A stretch of DNA of 64,000 bases. Source: Neodiprion pinetum. Lineage: Eukaryota > Arthropoda > Insecta > Hymenoptera > Diprionidae. The first letter of the stretch is position 1, and the number at the start of each line of letters is the position of its first letter. The notes under the pieces were generated by a model. The model was not told the origin of the DNA and ran no database searches. It was given only the letters and a program-made list of their open reading frames with translations. The translations under genes were made by a program, and so were the position numbers. Shown here one piece after another: positions 63,700 to 64,000 of this stretch. The stretch covers positions 34,277,089 through 34,341,088 of the forward strand of contig NC_060232.1 in assembly GCF_021155775.2 (NCBI RefSeq), written 5' to 3'.

Positions 63700-63780
63700 G
63701 GTTTTCTGAGTCCGGGTAAGTTTTTTGGAACTTTCAGAGTTTGACTCGATTTTTTCATGGTTTTCGGGGTTTTCTGAGTC
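63700..63780. repeat. Short internally duplicated GGTTTTC-type repeat
   Basis: GGTTTTCTGAGTC occurs exactly at 63700-63712 and 63768-63780. Between them are further GGTTTTCG and TTTGACTC units, and GACTC/GAGTC are inverted around the second copy. After 63790 a related TCCGTGATTTCCGGG follows. This looks like the edge of a low-copy tandem or of a degraded transposon whose ends carry TTTTC/CCGGG units. The family is not identified. Confidence 0.6.
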
Positions 63781-64000
63781 TAGGTTGACTGTTCCGTGAT
63801 TTCCGGGAAAAAATACAACGAAGAAAAGTATTGCTTAAAAATATATACATCGAATAAACCTAGTTTCTCACATCAAAACAAAAACGAGAAAACAAAGCCG
63901 CGAATACGAATTATTCGTCATCTCTGACCGGTTTCGGTAATTTAAAATACCCGGGAACTACCAATCGCAGTTAGAAAAACCTTATTCAGACGTGCTTTGG
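63781..64000. other. Non-coding end of window
   Basis: AT-rich with A-runs. Nothing recognised before the window is cut. Confidence 0.5.

Noticed and set aside
63439..63715. Plus-strand frame between a weak acceptor and a strong donor
   Set aside because: The acceptor has little pyrimidine tract, an equally good donor lies inside at 63465, the composition is poor in charged residues, and the frame runs into a repeat.
1..64000. CRISPR arrays, telomeric TTAGG arrays, rRNA and prokaryotic operons
   Set aside because: None of the defining patterns was seen on either strand.

Overview
Eukaryotic genomic DNA, most likely from an insect and possibly a hymenopteran. The grounds are indirect: CpG is common rather than depleted, base composition by eye is moderately AT-rich, and simple repeats (TA, GA/CT, CTT, AAT, CATTA, poly-A, poly-C) are scattered throughout. 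Strong long ORFs, operons and ribosome-binding sites are all absent. No protein, tRNA, rRNA, CRISPR array or autonomous transposon could be recognised with confidence, so the species is not determined.

The longest stop-free frames (215 codons at 4923-5570, 183 at 58576-59127 on the minus strand, 178 at 62004-62540 on the minus strand) are about as long as chance allows in 64 kb read in six frames. They resemble no family I know. The window therefore reads as intergenic or long-intron sequence. The coding features listed are short exon-like or small-ORF candidates that pair an open frame with plausible splice sites or a good start context, and all have low confidence.

Layout. 1-8.6 kb: AT-rich sequence, with a signal-peptide-like micro-exon candidate (196-224), a G-quadruplex-prone tract (2283-2314), a C24 tract, a CT tract and small hairpins. 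8.69-9.03 kb: a locus with two overlapping small ORFs in good start contexts. 9-18.8 kb: non-coding, with (CTT)10, a pentamer array and an 11-bp CAG/CTG hairpin. 18.9-19.2 kb: one exon-like frame. 19.2-38.2 kb: mostly non-coding, with hairpins, a long AAT array, C-rich tracts and copy A of a dispersed repeat (35.66 kb). 38.25-39.74 kb: the most coherent gene-like locus, where a TATA-like box is followed by three plus-strand segments whose splice phases agree and would encode 134 residues. 40-58 kb: non-coding apart from a minus-strand exon-like island (47.84-48.09 kb), with copy B of the dispersed repeat at 49.88 kb. 58.0-59.1 kb: a TATA-like box, an exon-like frame with a good acceptor, and a nuclear-receptor DR1-type site. 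60.7-62.5 kb: two minus-strand ORFs in GC-richer DNA. 63.7-63.8 kb: a short duplicated GGTTTTC-type repeat.

The firmest non-trivial observation is a roughly 62-bp element present in two diverged copies 14 kb apart, bounded by 7-bp inverted ends. No working system of genes could be assembled from this window.
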